Translations under genes and position numbers: made by a program
NCBI GenBank assembly: GCA_000320605.2
Contig: KB445798.1
Span: 190,898-254,897, forward strand
Source of the DNA: Gelatoporia subvermispora B
Lineage: Eukaryota > Basidiomycota > Agaricomycetes > Polyporales > Gelatoporiaceae
Direction: 5' to 3'
Length of the DNA: 64,000 bases
The notes under the pieces: model-generated
Seen by the model: the letters and a program-made list of their open reading frames with translations, nothing else
The model's database searches: none
What the model was told of the DNA's origin: nothing
Part shown: piece after piece, positions 45,236 to 56,477 of the stretch
How the letters are laid out: the number at the start of each line of letters is the position of its first letter
How positions within the stretch are numbered: the stretch's first letter is position 1

Positions 45236-46304
45236 CAGTAAGACTGGTGTGCACCCACTGCATGGGTAGCTCCTGTATCCGATTGAACACTGGGTAATGC
45301 GGCGGGGTGTTCTTCAAACAACGAGCAGAGCGGGTCCACCGAATGATAATTCTTTAGATCAACAGTCCGCAGTGACACCATGAAACCTTCGACATTGACC
45401 TTCGATTAAATAGCGCTATGCAGTACAGTGGCACTATGATCTTGTTTCGTGAGTCCAAGTCCCACTGAAGCCTAAGGTCGTGCTATGCAATAGACAAGGG
45501 CTCCATAGGTGTCTAACATCCTAAAAGAGCTTCACAACGGTTCTCTCTGCAAACGGACAGGACCTCAGAGGTGCTAGGAAAAAGTAGACTATGTGACGAG
45601 ATCTGACAATAAATCAGCAAGCATAGCGTAACCGGGGATAAGCCGAACTTTGAGGTCTCGTCAAATTCTAACACATGTCTCACTCTCGTAAACTAAAACT
45701 GCAGGTAAGTTAGCATCGGTTCATTGGTGTCAACTCTTCATATTGCTATCCAGAAATGCAGACATAGGTTGTGTGACCAAGAGTTCGTTTCTCATCTTCC
45801 ATGCACTGGCCACTGTACTTGTTTTCACGGGCCGTAAGGGTTGTGCACTTAACAATATTGGCGCAAAATGGCGTGGGTTGCTCACTTGGCGCTACTGACG
45901 ATAATATCAGAGAAAATGAGTTTGCTGGTTTTGACGCACTAGGCCTGTTTCTCGAGGCTTGTCAGGGTCTTCTCTGATTTGCCACGGGTGGCGCAAACGG
46001 TCAGGTGCAGGGAGGGCACAGTACGAGACGGCGGACGCAATGACAAGCTTCCTTCGCTCGTTTTTGTTCGACGTTTCGCACGCAGAGCTTACCCATTCGT
46101 TGGAGAGCGAGCTATATCAATACCGTAGAACAAGAGCACGACACGTGCCATGTTGGGCGAGGTGCACTTCGAGTCTTCTGCCAGCATTAGTTTGACTCTA
46201 GCTATCCATCAGAATCCTTTAGATACAGATACAACAGGATGCCAGGTCTTGTTCATCACGAACAAAATAATACACACAATCCCCACGGACAATAGCGTGC
46301 GCTA

Positions 46305-46560
46305 CTTCACGTGAACCGATGTCATGACCTTCGCGGCGACTTGCCTAGTATGTTCCATGCATATGTTGTGCGTGAGAAACACGTGGGATGTAATACGTAC
46401 GAGGATATGCTTTACAACAGGGTGGTAGAATGCCTTGCGAGGAACCGATATGATACTCAAGGTTCATACACAGTCTGGTCACTTTCGAGACCTTCATAGG
46501 AGATATCACACGTTCATCCTGTCCCGCCGAATGTAATTTCCGGTCAATACGGCTTCACTG
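46305..46560 (+). repeat. Diverged repeat, copy 2
   Basis: Partner of 44925-45235; shorter, with about 60-80 bp missing in the middle relative to copy 1. Stops interrupt every frame of useful length. Confidence 0.5.
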
Positions 46561-47211
46561 CATCGGCGGCGCCTGCTTTGCGGATGATCGATCGAACAAG
46601 GCGATGCCCTTGAGATATCAAATATCAAGCACGATCACAATGTGATCAAAAGCCGATGAATTGCCAGATTCGCGATCTTTCATCTGCGGTAGGATGGCAA
46701 GAGGGTCGACTGCAAGCGTCGGTCGATCTTAAGAAGTGCTATTGAGAAACTTTCTTCGACTTTTCGACTTGGTCGACAAGCACGAGCCCGGTAGTCAGCG
46801 CACCGAGTGAATCAACAAAGTTATGAATGAGTTTAGTGCGTCTCGGAGAAGCCGACATTTTAGATTTATAGTTTCTGCAGGTGTGCATAACATGCCAACC
46901 AGCATAGAGGAGATACGCTTGCGAGGATATCATACTTCATGTACCCCACTACCTGCAGGTAAGGTGATTTGGTACTTGCAGCTCAATTCCACGCGCATTG
47001 GGGGTAAAACGAGTTTATTAGGAATAAATGTAGGCCCTTGATCATGAAGACCTATTCATCGGACGAGATGTCATCGGTCAAGGCGTAAATTGTGTCCCGC
47101 TGTGTCAGGGAAGCAACATCTCGTCGGGGGTGAAAAACCTCCGTATTTTTGCCTCGACTCCTCTCGTAAGCGTACTGGAACATCATCCTGATGACTCCCA
47201 CAGGAGGGGCG

Positions 47212-47218
47212 TATAAAA
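47212..47218 (+). promoter_or_regulatory. TATA box of small-protein copy 3
   Basis: TATAAAA, 156 bp before the ATG, preceded by a GC-rich stretch. Confidence 0.6.
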
Positions 47219-47367
47219 CCTGAGCAATTCCTCCTCAAAAGGTTCCTCAGGTCCTCACATCGACTCCGCTGCTCAACAGTTCTTGACTTTGCGAAAGTAC
47301 CATTAGTAAATCATGATCGGATTTACGGGAACGTGACAAGTACTGATCATATATCCAACGTAGCACA

Positions 47368-47676
47368 ATGTCCGCCACAGGCAGCATCAAGGCCGAGGGT
47401 GCGAACAAGTTCATCGGCTCGTTCACCGTCAGCGGTGTCAAGGTGAACATCACCGGCAACCTCTCCGACAGCATCCAGACGTGGTCGTGCAGCGATGCGA
47501 CGCTTGACTACGGAAGTACCGGGCACCTCACAAGCACGCGTGACTTCCACGGCGTGATTGGGACCACGACCATATCCCTTCAATTTACAAACGGCCCCTC
47601 AATCACTGGCAATCTGGACTCATCGCTTACCCTTGCGACCACTGTGGTCGGTTCTGGCACCTGGGAGTCTGACTAA
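47368..47676 (+). CDS. Small beta-rich protein family, copy 3 (102 aa)
   Basis: The most diverged of the three but clearly the same family: MSATGSIKAEGANKFIGSFT, GVKVNITGNLSDSIQ, TLDYGSTGHLTSTRDFHGV, NGPSITGNLDSSL and a final GSGTWESD. It has one Cys (residue about 43), no signal peptide and no helix. As in the other copies, a 5' UTR intron (47297-47363) ends four bases before the ATG, and a GTAAGG...TGTAG intron (47679-47738) begins two bases after the stop. Keeping this layout across diverged copies suggests it is transc ribed and constrained. Function unknown. Confidence 0.75.
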   Translation: MSATGSIKAEGANKFIGSFTVSGVKVNITGNLSDSIQTWSCSDATLDYGSTGHLTSTRDFHGVIGTTTISLQFTNGPSITGNLDSSLTLATTVVGSGTWESD

Positions 47677-48070
47677 TGGTAAGGAGGCATATTCATGGGT
47701 TGTACAAGAGCACTGCTAATGCACATTCGGGATTGTAGGGCGCCAATGTCAATGGATGAGGAACTTTGGAGTCCAGGTCTTCAGGTTCTCGGCTAATACC
47801 GAGACGTAGTGAAGAGATATGCGGGGAGAGAATGATGATGTGTCCATGAGTTGCAACGGTCTTCAGAGAAGCTACTTCTTCAACTCAGCACGCATTTGAG
47901 TCAAATCAAGCCGTACAAGATAGATGCAGGGTTACTCTGATAGTGATTAAGACCAACATACGAACATACGTAAGAATGCGGAAAAAGTATGAGCGCAGAA
48001 ATCCATCGCTGACACAGCGACAACGCACATGGACATGATAGAAAAAGAAACTAGTGTTCTCATCAAAGAA

Positions 48071-48159
48071 TCCTTCGAACCGGGATCGAACCAGTGACCT
48101 TGAGATGCGCTCATATATCCAGTTACAGTCTCACGCTCTTCCAACTGAGCTATCGAAGG
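48071..48159 (-). tRNA. tRNA-Tyr (GTA) with 16 nt intron
   Basis: Acceptor stem CCTTCGA pairs with TCGAAGG and is followed by discriminator A. The D arm is GCTC-AGTTGGAA-GAGC; anticodon stem TGAGA/TCTCA has loop CTGTAA and an intron of 16 bases (CTGGATATATGAGCGC) inserted after position 37; the T arm contains GGTTCGATCC. Removal of the intron leaves 73 nt. All eukaryotic tRNA-Tyr genes known to me carry an intron at this site, which supports the call. Confidence 0.93.
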
Positions 48160-49500
48160 GCGATATTATATTCAACATATGCTGTGGTATCGCCGCTGGT
48201 TCGTTGGTATTGGTACTCTTTGAAGGCTTAGCAAGCCTAGGCTTGACTTGCTGCTTCTCCGATGGCCCTTGCGTTAGGCTGTCTTCTCCTGGACTCGTCG
48301 CGACTCCGCTATCCTCTATGTATTCCCTATAGTCCATCTGTCGTTATCTCAAATCGCCGTTCGAATTTTTTTGCTGCAAATTCCTCCTATCTCTGTGCTT
48401 CGCAGGAGTACAATCACCACGGCATGTCCAAAATTGAAGTGACTGTGCGAAACACATCAGCGTACGAAGGGCCATCATGCCATGAAGCCGAAGTTTTTAC
48501 AAACATTGACAGCATCTGCCTTGAGGATCGGATTCAGTCACAAGTCACAAAGATGCATGTTGAGCGGCGGTGCACCGGTTCGAGTCAGTAACCAGGGGCG
48601 CTCTGAGGTATGGGCTCACCTCGAGGCGATAGCAGCCCTCGGCGCCATGAAGATCATTCCCACCAGGTCTCAATCTAGCTGTAGGAGACGGAGGACTGCT
48701 GGTCTCGGTAGTCATGTTTATTTGCTAGCTAAACAAGTGTTGGGCGGAGCGGAAACTAGATCTCGTCCTGCGCGAGCGGCAACACTGGAGCATCAGTTAC
48801 AGCAGGCAAAAGGCACCCTTAGCAGCGCACACTGCGAGACGAACAATGCATGGCCTGTCAGAATCAGCGCCAGCGAATGCTGTGTGCCGTCGACCGTAGC
48901 CAAAGCAGGGCCGGTCGCAACTGCGCTAGGTATCCGAGTACCTCGAGCGCGCATGAAGTTAAATATATCGCTCTGCGTCTCCCATCGTTGTGTACTTGAT
49001 GGTTCTTGTGAGTCTTGTCTTCCTGGCTCCTCAATGAGCTCAGACGGCTGTTACCTCTCGGGAGAGGCACAGACATCGCGCGCGTCCAAGGTGAAGGTGC
49101 TCTGGGGCAGTTCGCTGCTGGCATCAGAATTTGTCCTGAATATGGTAAGCGCAGACGAAACACGGAGTGAAGATGGTTGCAGTTTTGATGCACCATCACG
49201 AGGGTTGGAGATGCGCGGGATGATGACCTAAAGCAGCGCGCCGCGATCGGTGGCGGTATGTGTGGCTGTGGTACTTTCCGTCTCACGGTGCCGCCTTATA
49301 TACGCCCACTATGCATCTGGTACACTCGAGCTCGCTCCAAAGCCACACTTCATTCGTCTGGTTTCTGTTCTTCGTTTCTTCATCTTAATCCTCTTTAATA
49401 GCCCCTAGACTCAAGTTATTCCTACAATCGCTGGCCGATTGTAGACTTTACGACGAACGCACACTACCTGACACACCTGACCCGACCCACGAAATCAGTC
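48160..49500. other. Intergenic, promoter of the adenylation gene
   Basis: A 250-codon plus frame (48482-49231) and coding-like minus frames overlap; none has clear features. A minus-strand TATA-like element (CCTTATATACGCC on plus, about 49292-49304) precedes a possible leftward transcript, where a frame containing SNPRDGASKLQPSSLRVSS ends at a TAA after ASPER. This might be a short or decayed divergent gene. The 200 bp before 49501 should hold the adenylation-gene promoter. Confidence 0.4.
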
Positions 49501-52500
49501 ATGAACTCAATCAAGCTTACCCCCACTGAGGCTCTCCTCCAGGTCGCGAAGTCTCGCCCCTTCGCGATTGCTATCCGCTGTGGCAAGACAGAATGGTCCT
49601 ACGCTGCTCTCTGGCAGCGCGTTCGCGAGTTGGCGAACAAGATCGACGAGCTAGAGACTGAGGGCCGTCCTATCGGCGTTTACATGGGGTGAGTGACAAG
49701 GCGGTATTGACTACCACTTCTGACTGACAATCCGATAGTCTTGAGGTTGACTTCGTCGCCGCGGCCCATGCTGCATGGCTTTCGGGCCGCACTGTAGTGT
49801 ACCTCAACTCCAAGTGGACCCCCGAGGTCCTGAGCGTCATCCTTGAACGTTCCAACACCGGTCTCATCCTTTATGGTGACTCCGTGTTCCCTGGTGTCGA
49901 CGGTAGCCGTTCCGTGTGCACCTTTGACTTCGTCTCGCGTGAGCCCGCCGCATTCGTTGGGCTTCCCCCGGTGCACGAGTCCGTGGACCGCGTACCGCTG
50001 GTCTGCAGCGTGACCCCCACTAGCGGTAGTACCGGCGTCCCGAAGAGCATCGTTTACCCGATGAGCCGTTCCCTCGACGTCCTCACCGAGGAGTCTACAA
50101 CACTGCTCAAGCCTCGGGATGGCCAGTGGCTGCGTGGTGGCACGGTATGTCTTTGCTTGCCCCGAGTTCTCTTGCATTGCTCTGACTCTAACGTCTTATG
50201 TCATGCAGACCTTCCTGCGCCCTCTCTTCGAGCTGCGCCGCTTCATGTACACTCAAACGACGCTCTACCTGGACTCCGCGACCTCTGTCGCTGGCCAGTG
50301 CGAGAACTTCGCCAACGAGCTCGAGGACTCATCAAACATGCAGCCTCTCCGCACGCACTTCACGCCTGGCGTCTTCAAGGCTTTCGTCGACTACGTCAAG
50401 CTGAAGTATGGCGAGAACAAGTCGTGGGACCGTGTGTACTGGATGGTGATTGGAGGCGAGAACTTGAACCCCCAGGACCTTGCACTGGCCAAGAAGATCT
50501 TCCCTCAAGCTACCCTCGCGTGCAACTACGGCGTAAGTTGGACATGCTCTCATGGTTTAGCGCATCGTTTCATTGCATTCTCTTTCAGTGCTCCGAGGTC
50601 GGTTTCGCCGGCGTCAACCAGCACTACGTCCGCCCCGACGAACCTGTTCCTGAGGCGATCACCTTCGACGCCACGCAAGGATGCGACGACCTCGTCCTGC
50701 TCAACGATGAGATGGAGGTTGTCCCCTGTACGGAGGGTGCCTCCGGCATCATCGGTATCGTCTCCAGCCAGAGTGCAACTCGCTACCTCGGAAACGACGC
50801 GGCGACCGCACACATGTTCCGCCCCTGGGGCGGCGCACGTATGTTGCTCTATACGGACGACATCGGGCACATCGCGAAGGACGGCCGGATTGCGATCAAG
50901 GGCCGTCGCTCGCGCAACGTCAAGATTAACGGCTTGTTCGTCGACCTCGACTTTGTCGAGCGCGCGCTCGTGCAGGCGTTCAGCCCTGAAGTGCTCGGCC
51001 ACGGCGTTGCCGCGTACAAGCTCGTGAAGTCGTCGAGCGAGAAGATCATCATGTTCTGGACGGGCGAGGCCGCGGAGATGGACGTGCTCAGGCGCGTGCG
51101 CGAGACCCTTCGCGCACAGCTCGGGGACAACCTTGCGATGGTCGTCTCCAGCACCCGCAAGCTCCCCGAGATGCCGTACAACGCCAGCTACAAGGTCGAC
51201 CTTGCCAAGCTTCAAACCTTCGCCGACGAGACCCCCGCAGCCAGTGAGCTCGCTCCTGAACCCGCTGCACCTGCCAAGAATGCTGTCCAGGAAGTCGCAT
51301 CCGCCATCGCGGAAGAGGTTGCTCGCCTCAGCAATGCGCCGGGCGCCGTCCCGATCGACGTTCCTCTCATGCTCGCAGGTCTCAACTCCATCACTGTGGT
51401 CCAGTTGAACTTCTGGCTGCAGACTCGCTATGACTGGGACGACGACATGGTCCGGCTCTTCGAAGACGATGCTACCGCGGAGGCCATCGCGCGCGACATT
51501 GTCGGCGAGGCCGCGGAGAGCGCAAGTGCAAGCGACTCGGACGAAGAGGCACCCGCAGCTGTGTCGAAGGTTACTGAGATCGCTCAGGCTGTTGCGGCAC
51601 AGGTCAAGAAGCTCAGCCGCTCGAACGAGGCGGTGCCCACCGACGTCCCCCTCACGCTCGCGGGTCTCAACTCGATCACTGTTGTCCAGCTGCACTTCTG
51701 GCTGCAGTCGACTTACGACTACGAGGAGGACATGAGCCGCCTCTTCGAGGAGGACGTTTCTGCTGAGGTCGTCGCACGCGATATCCTCGGAGCTGCGCCC
51801 GTTGAATCGGAGAGTGCCTATGAGGCGCAGTCGGAGTGCGGTGAGAGCGAAACCGACAGCTCGGAGCAGATGGACATCGCCCGTGCAATTGCGAAGGAGA
51901 TCGGCACGTACTGCAGGGCGCTCGGTCCTGTTCCCACGGACGTGCCCCTCGTCATGGCCGGCCTCAACTCTATCACCGCCGTGCAACTCTACTCGTGGCT
52001 GCAGGCGACGTACGACTTCGACGATGAGATGAGCAGACTCCTGGACCACAGCGTGACTGCTGAGGTCCTGGCTCAGGACATCCTTGGTAAGCTCCCGTTG
52101 ATGGTGATCGTTGCCCACGCGTTTGATGCTAATGATGCGCTCACAGGTTCGTCGCCTGCTTCATCGGAGGCCCCGGAGACGCCCCAGGACGTTATCGAAG
52201 TGGTCGTTGAGGTCGCTGATGAAGACATCCCCACCATCACACTTGATGAGGAGAGCGTCTCCAACCCGACCTCCCCGGCTACAGCCTCTCAGCAGCATGC
52301 TGCGGAGTCAGAGCCGAAGTCGCCCGCCATTGCACCAGCACCAGCACCAGCTCGTCGCACGCGCCTCGCGCCGAAGGCACCTCTCTCCGTCAAGGTGTAT
52401 CCCACCCCGGAGGAAGTTGCCCTACCAGGGACCCCCATGCCCAACTCTGCAGCCAAGTATCTCACCGCAGAGGCTGTCCTGGATAGCAGCGTCCCCGCAG

Positions 52501-52772
52501 GTGACTCCCTCTCTGGCAAGAAGGCAGGGCTCGTGTACGGCTTGCTGGCGCTCGGCCTGCTTGGCTCCCCGCACTCGCCCACCTTCAACCTCGCCTCGCA
52601 GCCCGCCCTGTCACCACGCGCCCCTGGGTCCGCGCACACGCCTGTGTTCTCCCCCTGGCTCGACACCGTTCGCTATCCCGCCATGGAGGCAATCCAGTCG
52701 CCATGGATGGCGGACGCACCGCACCGCAGCATTGGCAACGTCCTCTTCCCCCAGTCGCCACGCGTCTACTAA
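49501..52772 (+). CDS. Adenylation protein with three tandem carrier domains
   Basis: 1,013 residues from exons 49501-49688, 49739-50144, 50209-50532, 50589-52086 and 52147-52772 (3,042 nt, open). Residues 1-520 form an ANL-type adenylation domain: TSGSTGVPKS near 157 (A3), NYGCSEVGF at about 304 (A5), LLYTDDIG near 394 (A7), GRRSRNVKINGLFVDLDFVE (A8) and the late Lys in YNASYKVDL near 507 (A10). Three repeats of 95-99 residues follow, each with AGLNSI, the phosphopantetheine serine being S573, S668 and S767. Residues about 806-1013 are an acidic then Pro/Ser-rich tail with a short hydrophobic run, KKAGLVYGLLALGLLG. There is no condensation, reductase, thioesterase or ketosynthase domain. It would activate a carboxylic acid as adenylate and load it on three carriers; substrate and release partner are unknown. 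Asn replaces the common Asp before the carrier Ser in all three. The unconnected tail may dock a partner enzyme. Confidence 0.88.
51283..52086 (+). repeat. Three tandem carrier-domain repeats
   Basis: Direct coding repeats inside the adenylation gene. Shared core: P-x-DVPL-(x)2-AGLNSIT-x-VQL, then FWLQ or SWLQ, x2-YD, (D/E)EM-like acid cluster, RLFE or RLLD, and A-DI-G. Serine codons are at 51387, 51672 and 51969. Repeats 1 and 2 resemble each other most; linkers are acidic and Ser-rich. The third ends at the final intron. Confidence 0.88.
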
Positions 52773-53514
52773 TGATCTCTCATGGGTACACATATGCTTG
52801 TTTATGACAGTCAGGTATAACGTTCGTCACGACACACTCATTTTATGACATGCTTCTTTTACGACCTGAGCCTAGGGCTGGACCCTTTCACGAGTAGATA
52901 CGAACCTGTACAGAAACCATGCGTATAATATCTAATAGTATGAAGATGGCTTATCTATAAGTGCTCTCGAGACCATGAGGGATGTATTGCTTGCGCGCGG
53001 AAGTTTCTAGTTTGTTCCGCTGGAGTTTTCCACGTGGCCTCCAGGTTTGCATCGCTTCGGATCAGGTTGATCCAGAGAGGACCGACCCACAACGCCCAAG
53101 CAGCTCTATGTGAAAGAACTTCGGAATCCAGTGTACGAAGTTGAGTCGAGAGTCGAGACGCAGCTAATCTATGTTGCACCACAGATAAAAGCGTATTACA
53201 ATTGTATTGAGTGTCACTAGTAGCGATGCACACCAAGGGAGAGTGTGAGATATAGGAGAACAGAAGGCGCGGAGGCTTTTATGTTTTCGTCAAATTGTCG
53301 CCAAAAGCCGGGTCCCGAGACAAACGGAGCGGGCACTGCTAGAGTCGCACTGCTCGAAGCATGTGACGTTACGCGCAGTGACGCTACCCGAGACGCGTGA
53401 CGTCACAATCCGGCCGTGCAAAGTCCGGGTCACGCTCAGCTCAGGGATCCGGATTGAATCTCGAATCCTGGACGGTCTCTTCGTGTCAACGGCTCCCCTC
53501 TCTCGCTGGATAGA
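52773..53514. other. Intergenic, UBA2 promoter
   Basis: 3' flank of the adenylation gene, then the UBA2 promoter. A minus-strand frame at 52955-53236 has no features. The last 120 bp are CpG-rich. Confidence 0.6.
53398..53405. promoter_or_regulatory. CRE/ATF-type palindrome
   Basis: TGACGTCA, 110 bp before the UBA2 ATG, with further GTGACG words 20-35 bp upstream. This is a canonical bZIP (ATF/CREB) site; use here is inferred from position. Confidence 0.5.
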
Positions 53515-56269
53515 ATGTCTGGATTTTCTGCTGCTCAGGGCGAGCGTAGTGCCCACGCAACAGCTGTTTTGGGTCCAGAGCTGCACTCGCGGCTGGCGAG
53601 TACGAAGGTCTTATTGGTTGGTGCTGGAGGCATCGGATGTGAACTGCGTACGCTGGCTTTCCTCCTTGTCTTGGATTCAATGTTGGACTAAGAAGTGGCT
53701 CATCATTACTGTGCATTATCTGGGAAAAATGCAATCCCTCATTTCCTCATCGGTGCACTCAACACCTGTGGCCAACCTCCGTAACTGACCGTAGTCAAGA
53801 ACATCGTTCTGACTGGGTTCGGGCATATAACACTGCTGGATCTGGATACCATCGATTTGTCCAATCTCAATCGCCAGTTTCTCTTCAGGAAGAAGGATGT
53901 GAAGCAAAGTAAAGCCCTGGTATGTGCACCGCCACCCCAGAGTGGCTGGCCAACTAATGTTGACAACAGGTTGCTGCGAGGACTGCTTCGGCGTTCAATC
54001 CCAATGTCAAGATCACGCCGATTCATGGAAATATTAAGGAGCCTCATTTTGACATCGCATGGTTCAGGCAATTTGACATCGTGATGAATGCTCTGGACAA
54101 CCTGGGTTGGTATCGTTTACTGTGGATGCTCGACACACTCCCAATATTACATATATTTGTGTATATCGGTTCTCCCGTCACCTGTGAGTAACTCAGCTTC
54201 TAATAACTTTGTCGGCAGATGCGCGTAGACATGTCAACAAAATGTGCATGGCGGCGAATGTACCCCTGGTTGAGTCTGGCACCGCTGGGTACCTGGGTCA
54301 GGTGCAACCTATTCTGAAGGTATGCACCACTCTGTTATGCCATACTCTAGTGCATATACCGACGCCACGTTCTCCTTAAGGACCGCACGGAGTGCTTTGA
54401 TTGCATACCAAAACCGACACCGAAGACTTTCCCTGTCTGCACAATCCGGTCCACGCCCTCACAGCCTATACACTGTATTGTGTGGGCTAAAAGCTATCTG
54501 CTCCCGTAAGTTCTTTGACCAATATGCGCGACTGCTCACTCAATATTCCATCCCTGTGTGCAGACAACTCTTCGGTGAGGACGAAAACGCCGGCGGCGAG
54601 CTGGATGAAGCTGAGAAGCAAGGCGAAAACGGTACGTAGCATTTTCCCCTGTTTCCCAATCCTTCAATTGAGGTCGTGTGACCTGACTGTTTCATCTCAT
54701 ATCGCCAGCTCAGGAGATTGCTACCCTAAGAAAGGAGCAGACTGCTTTCAAAGCCGTTCGCACCGCACTACGCTCGACAGAACCCCAAAGTGAGGGTCCA
54801 AGCGCTGCACAGATGGCGTTTGACAAGGTTTGTTCCCCGTATTGCATTTCCTCCCACGTGCTCATGTCTTGGGCAGGTCTTCCATTCCGACATCCTCAAC
54901 CTCCTCAGCATGGCAGACATGTGGCGCACGCGCGCACCGCCAACGCCACTCGACTTCGACGCTATCGCAAACGGTACTTTTGTGCTCGACAAGAAGTCGA
55001 ACGGGGCGGGCCACGATGGTCGCCCGTCAAATGGTACGAATGGCACCGCGGCGACGAATGGCAAGAACGGCGCTTCATCGACTGCTACTACTGGGTCAAG
55101 CTCGAGCTCCGCTACGAAGCTGAAGGATCAGAAGTCCTTGTCGCTGAGAGACAGCTTGGAGCTGTTCGTCTCTAGGTACGTAATGCGTTGCTCATATATA
55201 CGAAACTTCACCAAACCGCGTTCACACCGACAGTACTGAACGTTTGGCGGCGCGTGTGCGGGCTGGCGAAGACACAATATCGTTTGACAAGGATGATGAC
55301 GATACCCTCGACTTTGTGACTGCTGCTGCAAATCTCCGTTCGGCAGCATACGGGATCCCTGGTAAGAGCCGATGGGAAGTGAAGGGTGTGTACTACTTCG
55401 CCCCAGTATATTTCTGTTCATTAACGAAGGCGTGGTACTGCAGAGATGGCAGGAAACATCATCCCAGCGATCGCAACGACGAACGCCATCATTGCAGGGC
55501 TCATCGTCCTGCAATCGTTTCACCTCCTCCGCAAATCCTACAACGCCCTGCGCAATGTGCACGTGCAGTTCCGTCCGAACCTACCCCTGAGCACGATCCG
55601 GACGTGTCTACCGAACCCGAACTGTGGTGTCTGCAGAGACACCTACACGGAGGTCCTGTGCGACCCGGCACGCGTGTCCCTTGGCGAGATCGTCGAGGGC
55701 ATCCTCGGCTCTGGCGAGAGCGAGGATGACGGGACCGGCGCGAGGGAGGTCAGTGTGTACGAGGGGCAACGTGTGTTGAGCGACCCGGACTGGGATGACA
55801 ACAACGACCGGACGCTCGAGAGCCTCAGCGTCACGAGGGGTAAGTTCCTGACGATCGCCGACGAGGACGGGGAATTGGGGACGGTCCAGGTTGGCATCGG
55901 TATTCTGCCGTACGCTACATCTTTCTTCTTCTGCCCGTAAGCCCTAAAGAAATATATTACAGGCCCAACCATCCGGTGGATGGCCCTGCGCTGATCCTCC
56001 CGACCCCGCTGCCAAAGCCCCCGCGCATGCCAAAACCGTCCACGCCCACCTCCGTGCCCGTGGAGCCGCCCACTTCCGTGAAGCGGCCTGCCCCAGACGA
56101 CGACGATGACATCGTGCCACTGGCGAAGCGGCCACGGACGAATGGAGACGCCAATAGGACTGAGGCTGTGACGCCAAGCAAGAAGCGGAAACTGGACGAG
56201 GATGGCCTGTTGCTGCTGGACACGGCGGACGAGGCGCTCGGGGACGTCGAGGTCATTGAGATCGAGTAG
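53515..56269 (+). CDS. UBA2: SUMO-activating enzyme subunit UBA2
   Basis: 676 residues from 11 exons: 53515-53647, 53795-53919, 53970-54105, 54219-54319, 54381-54505, 54564-54631, 54709-54827, 54877-55175, 55234-55385, 55444-55909 and 55963-56269 (2,031 nt). It is the catalytic E1 subunit that adenylates SUMO with Aos1 and carries it as a thioester in the nucleus. Visible are the nucleotide-binding [16 protein letters not shown] (33-48), [29 protein letters not shown], zinc Cys pair ECFDC (170/173), catalytic Cys185 in [18 protein letters not shown], a second zinc pair NCGVC, the ubiquitin-like domain (about 495-600) and a C-terminal tail with KRPR and KKRK signals and an acidic EVIEIE that fits a SUMO-interacting motif. 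Cys170 to Cys185 spacing equals that of human UBA2 (158 to 173). A Ser/Thr/Asn/Gly-rich insert sits at about 300-335. Introns 1 and 3 are longer (147 and 113 bp). Confidence 0.96.
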
Positions 56270-56477
56270 ACCGGAGACCTAGCTGGCGGTGTCCGTCTGC
56301 CGTTACGCGTACATGCGCACTTGCTGATCACTTATTGTAGGATTCATGTTCCTGTCACATTGCTTTCGTTGTCGAGATTCGCTTTCCCCTATCATTTATG
56401 AAGACTACATCTAGTAGGCTTGTGTGTCGTGCTCCGTAAATATGTACATAGTTCTTCAAGTAGCTGGTATCTCGCGT

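Larger units (their letters stand above)
44518..47211. other. Gene-poor region with a diverged repeat pair
   Basis: No intact gene. It contains the repeat pair listed separately and a coding-like minus-strand fragment at 44650-44880. The rest shows nothing I can support. Confidence 0.5.

Noticed and set aside
48482..49231. 250-codon plus frame after the tRNA gene
   Set aside because: No domain, no family-like composition, and it overlaps an equally weak minus-strand candidate with a TATA-like element.
50550..52118. 522-codon open frame on the minus strand
   Set aside because: Exactly antisense to the carrier-domain exon of the adenylation gene; a by-product of GC-rich codon use.
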